Notes: generated from the letters alone by a model not told the origin. Positions 1 to 8,781 are shown, numbered from the stretch's first letter. The stretch: DNA of 64,000 bases from Candidatus Loosdrechtia aerotolerans (GCA_021646405.1 SOER01000002.1:62001-126000); one strand, 5' to 3'. A program made the numbers and translations.

Positions 1-297
1 GTTGAACATGCCGTTATTATGACGAATAAGAATATAATCACGCCCGATGATCTTTTTATCGATACAAATATGCTCAAGAATACCTTCAATTCTTATAAAG
101 ATGCCAAGGAGAGATTTGAGCGTGAATATCTTGAAAGCCTCCTGAGGATAAGCAAAGGAAATGTAACCTATGCTTCAAAAATAGCTAAACGGTATAGAGC
201 TGATATTTATAAGCTTATCAAGAAGTACAATATAAACACCATGGAGTATAAAGGTAATGCAGCCTCCTATTTGGAAAAAATTATTGTGCATAGTTAA
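1..297 (+). CDS. C-terminal end of an NtrC-family (sigma-54-dependent) response regulator, partial
   Basis: The reading frame is open from base 1, so the gene starts before the window. The first residues (VEHAVIM...ITPDDL) match the end of the AAA+ domain of sigma-54 activators, where a phrase like 'ENVIERAVIL' is followed by 'I..DDL'. A linker follows, then a Fis-type helix-turn-helix at about residues 30-75 (the segment FEREYLESLL...GNVTYASKIAKRYRADIYKLIKKY), which would bind an upstream enhancer site. The Walker and sigma-54-contact motifs lie outside the window. In the known family such proteins activate sigma-54 RNA polymerase after phosphorylation by a partner kinase; the partner cannot be seen here. 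The tail after the HTH (about 20 residues) is slightly longer than usual. Confidence 0.8.
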   Translation, partial: VEHAVIMTNKNIITPDDLFIDTNMLKNTFNSYKDAKERFEREYLESLLRISKGNVTYASKIAKRYRADIYKLIKKYNINTMEYKGNAASYLEKIIVHS

Positions 298-448
298 AAC
301 AATACGAAAGCTGCATGAAGAAACATACCCTGTTGAATCCTTGTTGTTAAACAGGGAAACCTTTGGCAAGGATATTGCTGAAGTTTTCATATTATAAAAT
401 CTTTTTCGGAACTTCTGCTATGAATAGTTTAGTATCTAGTATTATGAA

Positions 449-690
449 CCAGCGCGAACAGAGAAGGGATGAAGGTACAAAGAGAGGGGGGACAGGCGGA
501 GTAAGCACAGGTACCGGCCGGGGGAGGAGAGATACCACAGGAGAAGAGAGAAAAGGAACAAATAAAATAAAAGAGAAAAAAGAGAAAGAAGAATAGAAAA
601 GGAATAACAAAAGAAGGAAAAGAAAGAGAACAAAAAGCAGAAAGAGAAATGGAAGAGTCAAAAAAACAGGGGAGAAAAGGATATTAATGA
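449..690 (+). other. Purine-rich tract, probably non-coding leader DNA
   Basis: Almost all bases on the plus strand are A or G across about 240 bases, in runs such as gagaaaaaagagaaagaag. A frame through it (from 420 to 596) would give a Lys/Glu/Arg/Gly-rich low-complexity peptide, and the opposite strand gives equally biased Leu/Phe/Ser-rich frames, so I do not call a gene. It lies directly upstream of the small secreted protein at 705 and may be its untranslated leader, but no fold or regulatory function is evident. Confidence 0.4.
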
Positions 691-704
691 AAGGAGATGC
701 AAAT

Positions 705-965
705 ATGTTTAAGAAGATCGGTATTATAGCTATCATTACTGGTACGTTGATGTTTGGTATAAATGCTCCTCGTTCTTTTGCGCAAAAGCCTGGCTGTCCG
801 GAAGATTGTAAGTGTGGGCCCGATGTACCTTGTGAAGAGCGAGGATGTGTAAAAGAGAAAACAAATACCTGCTTTTGCGGAGAATATGAATATAAAGAAA
901 TGGAGAGAGAGGAGAGGTCTGTTAGAACCGATATTCAGGGAATTTCCTCTCAATATGAGGAATAA
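705..965 (+). CDS. Small secreted cysteine-rich protein
   Basis: The product is about 86 residues. It starts with a clear signal peptide (MFKKIGIIAIITGTLMFGI, cleavage probably after SFA near residue 25) and continues with a short cysteine-rich segment: seven Cys in about 35 residues (PGCPEDCKCGPDVPCEERGCV...TCFCGEYEY), then a charged tail. I chose ATG 705 because AAGGAG lies at 691-696 with normal spacing; an in-frame ATG at 687 is less likely. The Cys spacing could bind metal or form disulfides after export. I do not recognise the family. It stands alone between a purine-rich leader and the convergent tsaE gene. Confidence 0.6.
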   Translation: MFKKIGIIAIITGTLMFGINAPRSFAQKPGCPEDCKCGPDVPCEERGCVKEKTNTCFCGEYEYKEMEREERSVRTDIQGISSQYEE

Positions 966-1018
966 ACGTATTCACCTGAATTCTCATCTTCCGATGCTAT
1001 AGCAGAATCATGAAGAGA

Positions 1019-1504
1019 TTATTCTGTACGGATTCCTCTTATCTTGTCTAAAATCCCGCAGTAGTGTTCTCCAAAACCATTGATCTCTATCTTTCTTTGA
1101 CTCTCAGAAATAACCGATAAGGTTATTTCTATGTACTCTTTTGGCAGAGCGCCGTACACGTTATCTGCCCATTCTACGAGAGACACGCCCTCTCCAAAGA
1201 GTATTTCATCACTTCCAATATCAGTCATATCCTGAATACTTTCCAGCCGATATGCATCAAAATGATAGACGGGAATCCGCCCTTTATATATATTGATCAA
1301 TGAAAATGTAGGGCTCTTGACAATATGTTTGTCCATGACACCAAGTCCCTGAACAATACCCTTTACAAGGGTTGTCTTCCCGGCACCCAGCTCTCCGACA
1401 AGAGCAATAACATCTCCGGGCGCTAATAACCTCCCAAGCCTTTCTCCAAAGTGTATGGTTTCGTTTGCACTCATACTTATAAAAGTTACTTTCCCTTCTT
1501 TCAC
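1019..1504 (-). CDS. tsaE: tRNA threonylcarbamoyladenosine biosynthesis ATPase TsaE
   Basis: TsaE is the small P-loop ATPase that works with TsaB and TsaD to make t6A at position 37 of ANN-decoding tRNAs. The sequence has the Walker A motif GELGAGKTT near residues 37-45, the family segment SPTFSLINIY, YHFDAYRL as the Asp-containing motif, and LVEWAD near residue 110. The length of 161 residues is usual. It overlaps the 3' end of thiL by 4 bases (1501-1504), so the pair is translationally coupled; this thiL-tsaE pairing is plausible housekeeping context. TsaB and TsaD are not in the window. Confidence 0.93.
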   Translation of the reverse strand: MKEGKVTFISMSANETIHFGERLGRLLAPGDVIALVGELGAGKTTLVKGIVQGLGVMDKHIVKSPTFSLINIYKGRIPVYHFDAYRLESIQDMTDIGSDEILFGEGVSLVEWADNVYGALPKEYIEITLSVISESQRKIEINGFGEHYCGILDKIRGIRTE

Positions 1505-2451
1505 AGTTCCCCGCTATCGTTGAATTCTGATTGTAGGTGCTCGTAGCCCCGTGGTTTTATACGTTTGATATGCCCCTGTGCATACTTCATCCGTATACCA
1601 CGCCCGGAAACGATTTTCCCAATACAACGGAATGTCCTCTCTGGAAATAAATTTGATTCCATAACCTTCTTTGCCTGACCTTTTGATACTATTATCAATA
1701 GTTCATAATCTTCACCATCAGATAGTGCATGGTAGAGCGGTGTATTTCCCGTTTTCTTTGCTATTTCTTCTGCTGCTTTTGAGACTGGAATCGTATCTTC
1801 GTAGAGAATAGCACCTACATGACTCTCCTCTAAGATATGATTCAGATCTGCGGTTAACCCGTCACTGATATCAATCATAGCATGTATGGTAAAATGTTTA
1901 TTGAGAAGGATTCCCTCCTTTAACCGCGGTTCAAAATGAATATGCTTTCCAAGGATTGATCCGCCTAAAGTACCGGTAACGAGGATCATGTCATTTACCT
2001 TTGCCCCGGAACGCCGAATCGGTTTTAGACCCCCATCTTTCCCTAGCAGGGTGATGCTAATACATAAAGGGCTCCTGCCACTGATAGTATCACCACCTAT
2101 AACCTCAATAGTATATTTATTCGCAACATCCCAGATGCCGTTATATAATTCCTTTGCAAATTTTTCAGAAGTATTTTCCGGGAAACAGACTGAGACAACT
2201 GCAGCAGTTGCCCGGCATCCCATTGCAGCCACATCACTAATATTAGATGCAATAGCCTTTCTGCCAACATCACGAACGGTACATTTTCTCAGATCAAAGT
2301 GTGTGCCATCGACCATCATATCTGTCGTAATAAGACATAACTTGTCTGAAGAGACATTGAGTACGGCGCAATCGTCTCCAATACCTACAGTAACATCCCT
2401 CCGCCTTCTCTGCCTTTTCCGGATCCATTGTATAAATGAGAATTCACCCAT
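1501..2451 (-). CDS. thiL: Thiamine-monophosphate kinase
   Basis: ThiL phosphorylates thiamine monophosphate to thiamine diphosphate with ATP, the last step of the cofactor pathway. The protein (316 residues) starts with the family signature GEFSFIQWI and contains VGIGDDCAVL, TTDMMVDGTHFD, the glycine-rich GGDTI segment and DISDGLTADL near residue 200, all typical of the AIR-synthase/ThiL ATP-binding fold. The length is normal. It is the first gene of a two-gene minus-strand operon with tsaE (4-base overlap). Thiamine diphosphate is the cofactor of the pyruvate:ferredoxin oxidoreductase also found in this window, though the two are far apart. Confidence 0.94.
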   Translation of the reverse strand: MGEFSFIQWIRKRQRRRRDVTVGIGDDCAVLNVSSDKLCLITTDMMVDGTHFDLRKCTVRDVGRKAIASNISDVAAMGCRATAAVVSVCFPENTSEKFAKELYNGIWDVANKYTIEVIGGDTISGRSPLCISITLLGKDGGLKPIRRSGAKVNDMILVTGTLGGSILGKHIHFEPRLKEGILLNKHFTIHAMIDISDGLTADLNHILEESHVGAILYEDTIPVSKAAEEIAKKTGNTPLYHALSDGEDYELLIIVSKGQAKKVMESNLFPERTFRCIGKIVSGRGIRMKYAQGHIKRIKPRGYEHLQSEFNDSGEL

Positions 2452-2772
2452 GAAAGACCCTTAGTATATGTTTCTCTTAAAAGAGATTTCTACCATGGAA
2501 ATACCGCCTCAACCCTGTACATTTTTTATTCTTCATGATACCATCTTTTCTATGCCCGACTCAACATTTTAAATGTGTACTTACTTCAAAGTTCCTTATT
2601 TCTGTAAAATGCCTAACTGGTTCAGGTCTGTAATCTGAATCTTTTTTTGAAATCGAACATGGTACCACAGAAAATCCTTTCAAATATTTTGATTTGACTT
2701 ATTAACCCTTACTTTATTATTATTGTCCATCTATATTGACATGTAAGAATTTCAGGAGAAGGAACATATTCA
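2452..2772. other. Divergent intergenic region between thiL and the MetE-like gene
   Basis: AT-rich stretch holding the promoters for the minus-strand thiL operon and the plus-strand gene at 2773. I see no riboswitch-like fold or strong palindrome. A GGAG-type ribosome binding site (caggagaagg) lies at about 2753-2762 just before ATG 2773. Confidence 0.4.
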
Positions 2773-3816
2773 ATGATAAACACTTTTCAAGGTAATTTCT
2801 CAGCTACCGCAATTGGCAGCCTCCCACATACAGATGTTAAAATAGCTTCCGGACTTATGTTCAGGTCACTCCCGGAAATTCCCTGCTGGCCACAGTTGCC
2901 CAGGTGCAGTACTAATGAAGATATGTTAATCCAATATATAGAAGGACTTCCATGTGTCAAAATATATGCAAATGAAAAAACAGCAGTGATTGATGTTTCC
3001 CGGGACCCTTCACATGCACTGGAAAATTTTTATGAGGCTTACCTTAAGAACGATCCCGATTTGTTTCAAATAAGTCCTGAATATGCAGCAGGGTTTTATA
3101 CCATGATTGAATTGCTCGATACACTGCCCCCAAAATCTCTTCGCGCAGTGAAAGGTCAGGTTGTTGGTCCGATTACCCTTGCCGGTTCCTTAAAATTATC
3201 ATCTGGTATAACCGCTCTTTACAGTGAAGAATTTTTTGATGTAATAATAAAATTATTGTCAATGAAGGCTCTTTGGCAACTCAGAAAATTGTCCAGGTAC
3301 GGTACGCATGTCATAATCTTTGCAGACGAACCTTATCTCACGAGTTTTGGTTCTGCATTCATGAACATTAGCCGGGAAAAGGCAATTGGTGCACTAAATG
3401 AAGTGTATGAGAGTGTTCAAAAACACGGAGGGCTAACAGGAACCCACTGCTGCGGCAATACCGACTGGGCTATGCTCATGGAATCAAAAGTAAATATTGT
3501 TAGTTTTGACGCGTATGAATTTATGGATAAATACCTGATGTACTGGCGTGAAATAAAGACATTTCTTCATAGAGGAGGCTATTTAGCCTGGGGTATTATT
3601 CCGACCTCTTCAAAAATAAATACCGTATCATTGCATGACTTGATAAAAAGGCTTGAGGAAGGTATCCGGTTCCTCATTGATAAAGGGTTATCAGGAGAAT
3701 TCATCAAAGAGCGCTCTCTTATCACCCCTAGTTGTGGAGCAGGTACCTTGAATATCGAGGAAGCTGAAAGGGTAATGGCACTGACATATGAACTGTCTAT
3801 GGCAATGAAAAGATAA
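2773..3816 (+). CDS. MetE/UROD-superfamily methyltransferase-like protein
   Basis: A 347-residue protein of the uroporphyrinogen decarboxylase / cobalamin-independent methionine synthase TIM-barrel superfamily. Evidence: the N-terminal GSLPHTD motif, PCWPQLP, the 'QYIEGLP' segment, a central KGQVVGPITLAG and the HCCGNTDW motif near residue 230, whose His-Cys-Cys could coordinate a zinc that activates a thiol substrate, as in MetE-type enzymes. It is too short for full MetE, which has two barrels. Stand-alone forms like this are common in anaerobes and may move methyl groups from corrinoid proteins, but the substrate cannot be told from sequence. It is monocistronic here. Confidence 0.75.
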   Translation: MINTFQGNFSATAIGSLPHTDVKIASGLMFRSLPEIPCWPQLPRCSTNEDMLIQYIEGLPCVKIYANEKTAVIDVSRDPSHALENFYEAYLKNDPDLFQISPEYAAGFYTMIELLDTLPPKSLRAVKGQVVGPITLAGSLKLSSGITALYSEEFFDVIIKLLSMKALWQLRKLSRYGTHVIIFADEPYLTSFGSAFMNISREKAIGALNEVYESVQKHGGLTGTHCCGNTDWAMLMESKVNIVSFDAYEFMDKYLMYWREIKTFLHRGGYLAWGIIPTSSKINTVSLHDLIKRLEEGIRFLIDKGLSGEFIKERSLITPSCGAGTLNIEEAERVMALTYELSMAMKR

Positions 3817-4055
3817 TGCGCGATTTTCATAATTTACAAATTTTGAAATGAATAGATCTTCTATAGGATAATTTCAAGGATGGAATAAACATTTTCCCCT
3901 CCGGATTCCATCTCCTCTAATTTTGTTTATGAATATTTTTCACTCTCATCCCTGAAACCTCTCTTTTTAAGGAGAGACCACTTTTATTTTACTTCTGATA
4001 AATAACCGTATAAACTGTGCAAAATTAATTTCATAAAATTTACGGAGAAAAACCC

Positions 4056-6344
4056 ATGTATATCTCAGTAAAAACCCGAATTATTTTCCTGTTTATTGCA
4101 TTTGCTCTCTTGCCATTCATTCTCCTCAGAATTATCGCTTATCCCCGAATCCAATCGGATCTGCAGGAAATTCTTATCAGAAATCTCGACGGCGTCGGAC
4201 ACAAACAGGCAGAGCTGGTTACCAACTGGATGCATGAAAGGATGATGAATGCCCGTGCCATTTCCAATAATCCCCTTATGGCAAAATCGGTAACGATTGG
4301 TCCGGAGGATAAGGATTATCATGATATCGTTCAGTATCTCGAAGTGGTAAAGAATGAATTAGGATATAAGGGAATTCTGGTAGCCAACGAGAAAGGCATC
4401 ATAACGGTTGCTACTGTGGAAGAGGGAATGGGAAATGATGTCTCACAGATGGAATATTTTCAGGAAGCAATCCAGGGGAAAACCTACATATCACAGGTTT
4501 TCCCTTCTGAAATTCCTTTACTCAATGAATATGGAGAGGAAGAACTTGGGTTGCCAACCATGTTTGTCTCATCACCGTTGAAAGACAGGGAGGGAAATAC
4601 GATTGGCGTTGTTGCACTCAGGATTGATGTAATGAAACTGAGCGATTTGATGCTCAGCCTGAAATTAGGAAAGACAGGGAAAACCTACCTGGTCAACCGG
4701 GATGGATACATGCTTACCGAATCACGGTTTGCCGATCATCTCCAGGAGATGGGACTGGTAAAGAAGAGGTGTGCCCTGGAACTCAAGCTTATTAATCAGG
4801 AAACGGGAGAACTGACGTATGGTGCCCAGCAGTGCATCGCTGGTGCCAGCGGTTTTGATACAAAGGGGTATAAAGATTACAGTGGAATAACCGTGCTGGG
4901 GGTATGGAAGTGGCTGCCGGAATTTAACTGGGGTGTTCTTGCAGAAATCGACAGGGACGAAGGATATGGAGCTGCTTATAATCTTAACTATATTGTCACC
5001 TCTGTACTGTTAATTCTTGCATTCCTTTTTGCAATGGTTGCTTATTTTGTAGGCAGAAAACTTTCAGTACTTATTATTACATTAACAGAGGTAACCAGGA
5101 AGATGGCATCGGGGGATCTTTCCCAGCGGGTAAATATCCGGAGGGAGGATGAGATTGGTGAGCTGGCAAGTTCCTTTAATGCCATGGCACAATCCCTTGA
5201 CGAGAAAACAAAGGAGATTATTATCTCCGAGAAGAGGCACCGGGAGATCTTTAATGCGATTAAGGAAGGGGTATATGAATCAGAGCCAGGGGCAGAAGGG
5301 GTATTTACCTTTATCAATAAGACAGGGGCGGAGATATTAGGATATGCCTCGCCGGAAGAGGTGATAGGAACGAAGGTAAAAAATATCTACGTTGATCCGG
5401 AAGACCGAAGGAGGCTCTGTGAGAAACTGGAAAAGGATGAGGTATGGAGGGAATTTGTGTCGTTGTGCAAGAAGAAAGACGGAACGAATTTTTATGCAGA
5501 GCGTACCAGCAATCTATTGAAGGATGAGAATGGGATTCCAACGGCAATCTTTGGGGTATTCAGAGACATCTCGGAACGGAAAAAGGCAGAGGCAGAGATA
5601 ATCGAATCGGAGAAGAGGTATCGCTTGTTATTCGATTCGCTGAAAGAAGGGGTCTATCAGTGTGAACCGACAAAGGATGGAGTATTTACCTGGATTAACC
5701 AGGCAGGGGCAGAGATCCTCGGATATAATTCACCGGAAGAAGTGATCGGTACAAAGGTAAAGGATATCTATAAAAATCCTGAAGATCGTGAAATGCTTAT
5801 AGAGAAACTAAAAAAGGAGGGGGTTTTGAAGAGTTTTGCCTCTTTATGTAAAAGAAAAAATGGTGAGCAATTTTTCATGGAGCGAACAGCGAGTCTGATT
5901 ATTGATGAAAAAGGTAACCCGGCACGAATAGAAGGGATCTTTAGGGATGTAACAGAACGAAAAAGACTCGAAGAAGAGTTATTGAAATCACAGAACCATT
6001 ATCGGTATTTACTGGGTCTATTAAAGGAAGGTGTTTATCAGTGCGAACTAACAGAAGATGGGGTATTTACCTGGATTAACCAGGCGGGAGCAGAGATATT
6101 TGGCTACGATTCACCTGGAGAGGTTGTTGGATTACGGCTTAAGGATATTTATGTAAACCCTGAAGATGGAAGAGAATTAATTAAAAAATTAGAAAAGGAG
6201 GGTGTTTGGAAGGATTTTCTATCATATTGTAAGAAGAAAGATGGTGAGCAGTTTATTTCTGAGACGTCATGTAATCTGATTTATGATGAAAATGGTAAAC
6301 CAATGCGGATCGAATGTGTGTTCAGAGATTTAACCGGGAAATAA
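4056..6344 (+). CDS. Membrane receptor: Cache sensor, HAMP and three tandem PAS domains, no kinase
   Basis: A 762-residue membrane sensor. A first transmembrane helix (about 8-28) is followed by a large periplasmic region (about 30-310) with double-Cache-like features (KGILVANEKGII, GKTYLVNRDGYML), a second helix (about 312-335) and a HAMP domain near 336-390 (MASGDLSQRV...EDEIGELASSFNAM). Three PAS domains start near residues 394, 521 and 648 with a period of about 127 residues; each opens with a 'LKEGVY' type phrase and ends 'FRD(I/V/L)(S/T)', the PAC end. The gene stops directly after PAS3: there is no histidine kinase, GGDEF/EAL or methyl-accepting domain. It may be a truncated kinase or a receptor acting through a partner. 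Confidence 0.85.
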   Translation: MYISVKTRIIFLFIAFALLPFILLRIIAYPRIQSDLQEILIRNLDGVGHKQAELVTNWMHERMMNARAISNNPLMAKSVTIGPEDKDYHDIVQYLEVVKNELGYKGILVANEKGIITVATVEEGMGNDVSQMEYFQEAIQGKTYISQVFPSEIPLLNEYGEEELGLPTMFVSSPLKDREGNTIGVVALRIDVMKLSDLMLSLKLGKTGKTYLVNRDGYMLTESRFADHLQEMGLVKKRCALELKLINQETGELTYGAQQCIAGASGFDTKGYKDYSGITVLGVWKWLPEFNWGVLAEIDRDEGYGAAYNLNYIVTSVLLILAFLFAMVAYFVGRKLSVLIITLTEVTRKMASGDLSQRVNIRREDEIGELASSFNAMAQSLDEKTKEIIISEKRHREIFNAIKEGVYESEPGAEGVFTFINKTGAEILGYASPEEVIGTKVKNIYVDPEDRRRLCEKLEKDEVWREFVSLCKKKDGTNFYAERTSNLLKDENGIPTAIFGVFRDISERKKAEAEIIESEKRYRLLFDSLKEGVYQCEPTKDGVFTWINQAGAEILGYNSPEEVIGTKVKDIYKNPEDREMLIEKLKKEGVLKSFASLCKRKNGEQFFMERTASLIIDEKGNPARIEGIFRDVTERKRLEEELLKSQNHYRYLLGLLKEGVYQCELTEDGVFTWINQAGAEIFGYDSPGEVVGLRLKDIYVNPEDGRELIKKLEKEGVWKDFLSYCKKKDGEQFISETSCNLIYDENGKPMRIECVFRDLTGK

Positions 6345-6702
6345 GTTTACAGGAAGTCCATATACGGGTTTTTTTTCGTGTAATGAATGTAATTCCATAC
6401 ATGGAGTATGTTTTTACAAACAAATAAAAAAATAGCGTATGTCTATAAATAGACATTACTTATAAAAAATATTCCGGACTATGTATGTCCGTGTATACCC
6501 AAAATAAGATTAACCTTTTTTACTAAAGAGCCGGTTTATGATGCTCTCTTGAATAGAATTACTATAATTAATTAATTCCTCTATAGTTACGTATTAAATT
6601 TACTCTTTGAGAATTTATTTGTAAATGATTCCTCGAAAGGCATATTGTTTGTAGGTTAATGAGGAAAGTCAATAGCCAGATAAATATGATAAGGGGGAAT
6701 AT
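6345..6702. other. Intergenic region upstream of the stress gene cluster, with two inverted repeats
   Basis: Very AT-rich. It contains a perfect 18-base palindrome at 6439-6456 (atgtctat-aa-atagacat) and a second inverted repeat at 6475-6491 (cggac...gtccg). Either could be a protein-binding site for the downstream cluster or part of a weak terminator for the receptor gene; there is no clear T-run after the second arm. An AAGGGGG ribosome binding site lies at about 6691-6697, before ATG 6703. Confidence 0.4.
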
Positions 6703-7110
6703 ATGAAGAATAGAGAGGAACTGTATAATGTTCTTTTATGTTTACTTACTGATATTATGAGGCAGAGTAAACAAGTGTTTATAGGCTTTACAAAAATTAA
6801 GGCGCTATTCTACTATATAAAAGTTATTAAAGTTATACGGTCTGCATATATCCGTATATTTCTTATAATTCTAAGTTTTATTATAATGATTCATGGTTTT
6901 CTGTTTCTCCATATATCGGTGCTTTATTATTTTTCTATGAGTAGGGAGGTAAGAGCGCTCATCATCTTATCGCTCGGTGTTGTTTATTTCATGATTCCGG
7001 TAGGAGGCCTTCTGTTTTTTACTTCCCAGAAGGTCTGGATGAAACTTGCAAAAGCAAATGAGATTATACGCAAAGCGGTAGGTGAAACTTCTGGCAGTGA
7101 AATGAGATAA
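6703..7110 (+). CDS. Small two-helix membrane protein, YqjE/holin-superfamily-III-like
   Basis: A 135-residue protein with a basic, partly amphipathic N-terminus and two strong hydrophobic helices near residues 50-76 (IFLIILSFIIMIHGFLFL) and 86-108 (ALIILSLGVVYFMIPVGGLL), ending in a charged tail. This two-helix plan followed by DUF883 (YqjD-like) genes resembles the yqjD-yqjE arrangement in which a holin-superfamily membrane protein sits beside the ribosome-tethering DUF883 protein. Assignment rests on topology and neighbourhood, not on a diagnostic motif. It is the first gene of the stress-type cluster, preceded by a good ribosome binding site. Confidence 0.5.
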   Translation: MKNREELYNVLLCLLTDIMRQSKQVFIGFTKIKALFYYIKVIKVIRSAYIRIFLIILSFIIMIHGFLFLHISVLYYFSMSREVRALIILSLGVVYFMIPVGGLLFFTSQKVWMKLAKANEIIRKAVGETSGSEMR

Positions 7111-7139
7111 GCAGATAAGGAAAAAAGGGAGTAGGTGTC

Positions 7140-7526
7140 ATGATAAATAAAACTAAAGGAATTCCGGAAACAGATACCCCAACGAAAAAGACATCGGAAG
7201 AAGGCGGTACAGGGAAAATAGATGAAGCATTTGATATATTGAATAATGCAATTAAGGAAAAAGAAGAGGAGATTAACGAGTTCATCTCCACTATCAAGCA
7301 TAAGATGAGTGCAGCAGTAGGGAGTAATAAATTAACGGAAACAGTAATCAAGAATATAAGCGGGATAATGCATGAGGGTGAAGAAAGGTTGAAAGAAGTG
7401 ACATCGGGTATTGATAAAAAATTTCATCAGAATCCCTGGATATATTTGTGTGCTGTTGCGGCAGGATGTTTTCTCTGGGGATACATAACCCACGGGTCCG
7501 AACATTCAAAGAAAATTGATTCATAA
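7140..7526 (+). CDS. DUF883 (ElaB/YqjD-like) membrane-anchored protein, copy 1
   Basis: 128 residues. A soluble, charged, helix-forming N-terminal part (KIDEAFDILNNAIKEKEEEINEFI) is followed by the family's C-terminal signature, GIDKKFHQNPW, and a single transmembrane helix (IYLCAVAAGCFLWGYI) near the end. DUF883 proteins are inner-membrane proteins that in E. coli bind stationary-phase ribosomes. Copies at 7569 and 8037 share the same plan: 'KIDEAL..L..' near the start and 'GID.(R/K)(V/F)H.NPW' before the membrane helix. The copies are tandem paralogues. ATG 7140 follows a GGGAG at about 7126-7131. Confidence 0.7.
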   Translation: MINKTKGIPETDTPTKKTSEEGGTGKIDEAFDILNNAIKEKEEEINEFISTIKHKMSAAVGSNKLTETVIKNISGIMHEGEERLKEVTSGIDKKFHQNPWIYLCAVAAGCFLWGYITHGSEHSKKIDS

Positions 7527-7568
7527 GCATTGGTTAATAATCACGAGAAAAGTTAGAGAGGAGATAAT

Positions 7569-7892
7569 ATGGCTAACCAAATAACACATGAAGATCTCAC
7601 ACGTAAATTAGGAGTTGATGAGGCACTTGAGACATTGAATAAAGAAGTAAAAGGGAGAAAGGATGAGATTAACCGGTTGATTAACGAGAAATACTCAAAT
7701 CTTAAGGACATGATGGAGGAGACGAAGCGAACAACGAAAGAAGCTATGGCAGAAGGGAAGGAAAAAGCAAAGGAAATGGCTTCAGGGATTGATACAAGGG
7801 TTCGTACTAATCCATGGATGGCAATAAGTATTGCGGTTGCTGGTGGATTTCTTATTGGCTACGTTGTTGAATCTATGAGAACTTCGCATTGA
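7569..7892 (+). CDS. DUF883 (ElaB/YqjD-like) membrane-anchored protein, copy 2
   Basis: 107 residues, the shortest of three tandem paralogues. The N-terminal helix region (LGVDEALETLNKEVKGRKDEI) corresponds to that of the neighbours, and the C-terminus has the diagnostic GIDTRVRTNPWMAISIAVAGG followed by FLIGYV, a single membrane anchor with the Gly-rich pattern typical of the DUF883 domain. A GAGAGGAG ribosome binding site ends at about 7562. By family knowledge it may tether ribosomes or cap the membrane in stationary phase; this is not shown here. Confidence 0.8.
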   Translation: MANQITHEDLTRKLGVDEALETLNKEVKGRKDEINRLINEKYSNLKDMMEETKRTTKEAMAEGKEKAKEMASGIDTRVRTNPWMAISIAVAGGFLIGYVVESMRTSH

Positions 7893-8036
7893 TGAAAACA
7901 TACAAAGATTGATAATGCCATGTTTTCATTATCCGTAATAAACACCACTTATTGTTCATGGAAATGAGACAATAAGTGATACTTATAGTATGAAGAGAAA
8001 ATGATAATACATACGTAATGGAAAGGAGAATATGCG

Positions 8037-8471
8037 GTGGACTATCAGTCAAAAGAGGGCCGTAGGGGCAGTACGGATATTACCAGAAAACCGGAAGGAG
8101 TCAGTGCTATGGAGCAAGTGCGGAAGCATGGCAGTACCTGGAAGATAGATGAGGCACTTCAATTACTTGATGAAGCAGCAAGGGAGAAGAAGGAAGAGCT
8201 TGGCCGGTTAATGACAGAAAAGTACTCAGACATTAAAGAGGCCCTGAATGATGCAACAAAATCGTACAGGGAGGTGGTAGAAAAAACAAAGCGAAGCATG
8301 AACGACACAGTAACGACTGGGGAGGAGAAGATGAGGGAAATAACAACAGGTATTGATAAAAGAGTTCATGAGAATCCATGGCTGTTTTTCGGTGTTGCTG
8401 CAATAGGTTTCTTTCTCTCTGGTTTCCTTCTCAGTGGATCATTCCGTTCTGAAATGAAACATGAATATTAA
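8037..8471 (+). CDS. DUF883 (ElaB/YqjD-like) membrane-anchored protein, copy 3
   Basis: 144 residues with a GTG start at 8037 chosen because GAAAGGAG (8021-8028) sits about 8 bases upstream; no ATG is better placed. A polar N-terminal extension of about 35 residues precedes the shared helix (WKIDEALQLLDEAAREKKEEL), and the C-terminus carries GIDKRVHENPWLFFGVAA and a single membrane helix. It is the longest of the three paralogues. About 145 bases separate it from copy 2, so it may also have its own promoter. Confidence 0.78.
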   Translation: MDYQSKEGRRGSTDITRKPEGVSAMEQVRKHGSTWKIDEALQLLDEAAREKKEELGRLMTEKYSDIKEALNDATKSYREVVEKTKRSMNDTVTTGEEKMREITTGIDKRVHENPWLFFGVAAIGFFLSGFLLSGSFRSEMKHEY

Positions 8472-8526
8472 ATGTGGTAACAATAAAAGTGAATTTTCAC
8501 TTTGTAAACAACAAAGGAGATAGATT

Positions 8527-8706
8527 ATGCTTTACTGGGCAATAGTATTTTTCATCATATCGATTATTGCAGCAGTCTTTGGATTTGGAGACATTGCAGC
8601 AGCCACAAGCGGGATTGCTAAGATACTTTTCTTTATTTTTATTGTACTTTTTATTATTTCTTTAGTTGTCGGATTGATAAGACGTCCGCGTCCCCCTGTA
8701 GTTTAG
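8527..8706 (+). CDS. DUF1328 (YtjA-like) small membrane protein
   Basis: A 59-residue protein beginning [20 protein letters not shown] and continuing with [18 protein letters not shown], a second membrane helix and a basic Arg/Pro tail ([11 protein letters not shown]). The 'LYWA..F...A..AG.FGF..IA..A.GIAK.LF' pattern is the DUF1328 signature. Two membrane helices fit the family's usual length of 50-60 residues. AAAGGAG lies at 8513-8519, giving a good start at ATG 8527. DUF1328, CsbD and DUF883 genes are commonly found together in stress-induced clusters; the molecular role is unknown. Confidence 0.85.
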   Translation: MLYWAIVFFIISIIAAVFGFGDIAAATSGIAKILFFIFIVLFIISLVVGLIRRPRPPVV

Positions 8707-8781
8707 GAGATATCATCTTACAGTAATGATTTTCAATAAAATGAGTTGAACTGGATAGTAAGAAGAAAGAGAGGAAATAAG

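Noticed and set aside
363-596. A low-complexity Lys/Glu/Arg-rich frame in the purine tract
   Set aside because: The composition follows from the base bias and the opposite strand gives equally biased frames; no conserved motif is visible.
2500-2772. A possible cobalamin riboswitch before the MetE-like gene
   Set aside because: No B12-box-like sequence or long conserved stem was seen in the region.
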